DNA of 64,000 nucleotides from Hypoxylon rubiginosum (Eukaryota > Ascomycota > Sordariomycetes > Xylariales > Hypoxylaceae). Shown piece after piece: positions 61,519 to 64,000 of this stretch. Both the position numbers and the translations under genes were made by a program. The DNA lies in the NCBI GenBank assembly GCA_902806565.1, contig CADCXA010000025.1, positions 806,001 to 870,000 of the forward strand, read 5' to 3'. Position 1 is the first letter of the stretch. Every line of letters starts with the position of its first letter. A model generated the notes under the pieces. It did no database searches, was not told where the DNA came from, and was given only the letters and a program-made list of their open reading frames with translations.

Positions 61519-63385
61519 ATGACATCCGCCGAGTATAATTCGTCGGCGAGCTTTGACGTGAATGACCCAGTCGTTCATGAAAAAGGAAGCACTCTATTCG
61601 CCGTACGCACAGTCGCCGCAACATTACTACTTGCAACACTCATATACTTCTATTTCAGGAGAAGGAGCCAAAGACAGGTAGGAAGTTATATTTCTCATTT
61701 TATTATATATATCTGTGTCTTGACAGTTGACAGTTAACACTTCTGTCCTCTAGCTAGATCTTGCCCTTGCGAAACAATACGACTGCGAACCCGTCTTCCC
61801 TACGGTACCATACAGATGGCCGTTTGCATTGGATCTTCTCAAGGTCCAATTCGACGCGCTTTTCAGTGGTCATACCCTCGAGGCCTTGACTGACTACATT
61901 ACCATCGCCGGAACAGTCAGGCTGGAGCTTTGGGGCGTAACAGGATATATCACAACAGACCCCGAGAACATCGAAACGATTCTCTCGACACAATTTGATG
62001 ACTACGGCTTGGGTGCTCGTCGAGTAGCCTCATTTCCACTCCTTGGCGAAGGCATATTTTCACAGGATGGGACTCCGTGGAAGCGCTCCCGCGATTTGAT
62101 TCGTCGCCAATTCGTCCGAGTTCAGAAACAGACTCTACAAGTCTTCACACCCCATATTGATGAGCTCGTGTCAACATTAAATGAAGCAGCGGCCAAGACC
62201 GAGGTGGTAGACTTGAAGCCATTCTTCTTCGAATTCACCCTCAACACGACAACAGAGCTTCTATTCGGCGAATCACACAATAGCCTCCCGAAAGAAGAGC
62301 GAGATGCATTGCGTGACAATTTCGATTACGCTGCCCTTGGTGTCGGAATTCGCGTTAGACTGGCTGACCTTGCTCCGTTATATAACCCTGCTAAGTTCAA
62401 GAAAGCTTGCAGAGTTGTTCGAGAGTGGGCGACCTTTTTCGCAGACAAGGCCTTGAAGTACAAGGATGAGGTAGGTGAGGAGAAAGCTTCAGAGAAGTAC
62501 TCCTTCATCATTGACCTATGGAGAGAGATGAGAGACGAGGCACTGGTTAGGGATCAACTACTTCACATCCTAATTGCTGGCCGTGATTCTACTGCCGCCC
62601 TTTTGAGTTGGACGTTGTAAGTCTCGAATACATGTTGCTTACCTGCCTACTGTTTAAACACTATTACCAGTTGACTAACAGCAACTTCAGCTTTCATCTA
62701 GTTCGCAATCCCGACATCCTTGAAAGACTCAAAGAAGAAGTTTCCGTCGTCTTGCCTGATACGCATGTCACTCGAGAACAAATACAACGACTGCCTTTCC
62801 TTCGATGCTGTCTGAACGAGAGTACGCCGTCATTGCTTCCTCGCATTCTCTATTTCTGACTTCGTCTACTGACGAATGCATAGGTCTAAGACTATATCCA
62901 CAACTGGCCCTCAATATTCGTTTCGCCAACAAGAATACTGTTCTTCCGCGCGGGGGAGGACCTGATGGTCGATCACCAGTCTTCATTCCGAAATACTCTG
63001 GTGTCGGATGGTCCTCATACCACCTCCACCGTCGCGAATCTCTTTACGGATCCGATTCGAGGCTTTGGCGTCCACAGAGGTGGGAAGACGGCGAGTTGAT
63101 TAAAAGGGTTAAGCTAGGTGCAGGTTTTATAGACTTCAATGGAGGGTCAAGGCTGTGCCTAGGAAGTAAGGCTGCCCCGAGCTAATATCGTATATGACTA
63201 GTCGCTAATTGTGAACAGAGGATTTCGCGTTAATGGAGGCAAGCTACGCTATGATACGTCTACTCCAGGCTTTCCCAAATGTTCGACTACCGCCCGGCGT
63301 CCCCAATGAACCTGTCGGGGCTGAGAGGCAGAGTTTTTCGATTGTGCTTTCTCCGCTAGATGGTGTTGATGTTCTATTGACCTGA
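61519..63385 (+). CDS. cytochrome P450, CYP52-like
   Basis: Five exons: 61519-61677, 61754-62616, 62691-62821, 62884-63165 and 63219-63385; introns 53-76 nt; 533 aa. An N-terminal membrane anchor (about residues 27-47) is followed by basic residues. The I-helix has AGRDST, the K-helix ESLRLYP is restored across intron 3, the PERF-like region reads RPQRWED, and the heme loop FNGGSRLCLG with Cys476 matches FxxGxRxCxG just before intron 4. These features and the downstream KDFALMEA suggest the CYP52 (alkane/fatty-acid hydroxylase) clan, an ER membrane enzyme using a P450 reductase. Substrate unknown. All catalytic motifs are intact; the start is ATG 61519, six bases after an in-frame GTG. Confidence 0.92.
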
Positions 63386-64000
63386 TTATGTCGGATCCTT
63401 GTAGTCTAGGAGCTCCTAGGATGTAAATACCCAATATAAGATTAAAGACTGCATTAAAATTACTCGGAGTAACTCGATCGGAAACATGGTCGTACTTCAA
63501 GAGCGTTCAAGGGCACAACTTGCTCGAAACCCTTAGAACACCTAACCTAGTTTTGTTAACCCAACCAATTCCAACGCTTACGATGATGCTAAACGTAGTC
63601 ATGTTAATAAGTCTTAATTCGGTTCTCGGTAGGAATACTCGGTTCACCATAGGTACCTGGTAGTTCTAGCCAGAGAGGTACCAGGTACCTACTCCTTTTA
63701 CACAACTTGATAAGATGCCTTAGTACCGCTCGTCTAATGACCGCACTTTCATCAAAAATACGTGTCACAAATTGCATATGGCTTGCGGGGTAGCCCAAAG
63801 GCTTGTCCTACTTGCGGACACTCTTCGAATTTCTTGCGAAGACACCGTGTGCGTTATAATTCGGGTTTGGTTCTTCAACACCTTGCGTACCTTTACGCAT
63901 ACATCTCCACCTTTTCATCTCGAAAGGTTTACTCGGAGCCTTGCTGCCAAAGATGGATCACGGTTCTACACTGGCCTCTGGAACGGAGTTTCCCTACCCT
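63386..64000. other. 3' flank of the P450, no supported gene
   Basis: 615 bp to the window end. A clustered set of AGGTACCT/GGTACC motifs occurs at 63650-63690. The short minus-strand open frame here has no recognisable content. Confidence 0.5.

Overview
This is nuclear DNA of a filamentous ascomycete (Pezizomycotina, probably Sordariomycetes; the exact taxon is an inference). Support comes from short introns (mostly 51-100 nt) with GTRNGT-type donors, CTAAC/CTGAC-type branch sites and YAG acceptors, from fungal-only families (Zn2Cys6 factor, Pbn1, Mhr1/mL67, fungal NLR with TPRs, CYP52-like P450), and from an AT-rich/GC-balanced mosaic typical of repeat-induced point mutation (RIP). No tRNA, rRNA or CRISPR array was seen.

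Layout. (1) 1-11420: extremely AT-rich, gene-free, RIP-degraded. It contains a complete LTR retrotransposon relic at 5607-11415: two 182-bp LTRs without indels, differing at 23 sites that are all transitions, a 5-bp flanking duplication, and a decayed Ty1/copia reverse-transcriptase frame at about 9897-10115. (2) 11421-15005: gene-poor transition zone. (3) 15006-30029: a housekeeping-type block with a Zn2Cys6 transcription factor, kri1 (ribosome biogenesis, minus strand), a Rab5 GTPase, a RING plus RGG/RS protein, and pbn1 (GPI anchor synthesis). (4) 30341-44100: a second gene-free AT-rich island with a degenerate tandem array at its left edge. (5) 44247-53554: a prolyl 4-hydroxylase-like 2OG-Fe(II) dioxygenase starting about 150 bp from the island edge, a sulfotransferase-like P-loop protein, mhr1/mL67 (minus) and hsp104 (plus). 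The last two share a divergent promoter region that carries clear heat-shock elements. (6) 54234-63385: an accessory-looking block with an SDR oxidoreductase, a PrpF-family isomerase, an NB-ARC/TPR NLR-like receptor with an unrecognised N-terminal domain (minus), and a CYP52-like P450.

All spliced gene models were rebuilt by hand from the sequence and close in frame; exon coordinates are in each entry. The most informative finds are the RIP record (LTR pair, copia RT relic and a minisatellite showing all four CpG decay states), the NLR with its unknown N-terminal module, the heat-shock elements of hsp104, and a dispersed family of TAGGTACCTA/TACCTAGGTA palindromes in the gene-bearing intergenic DNA.
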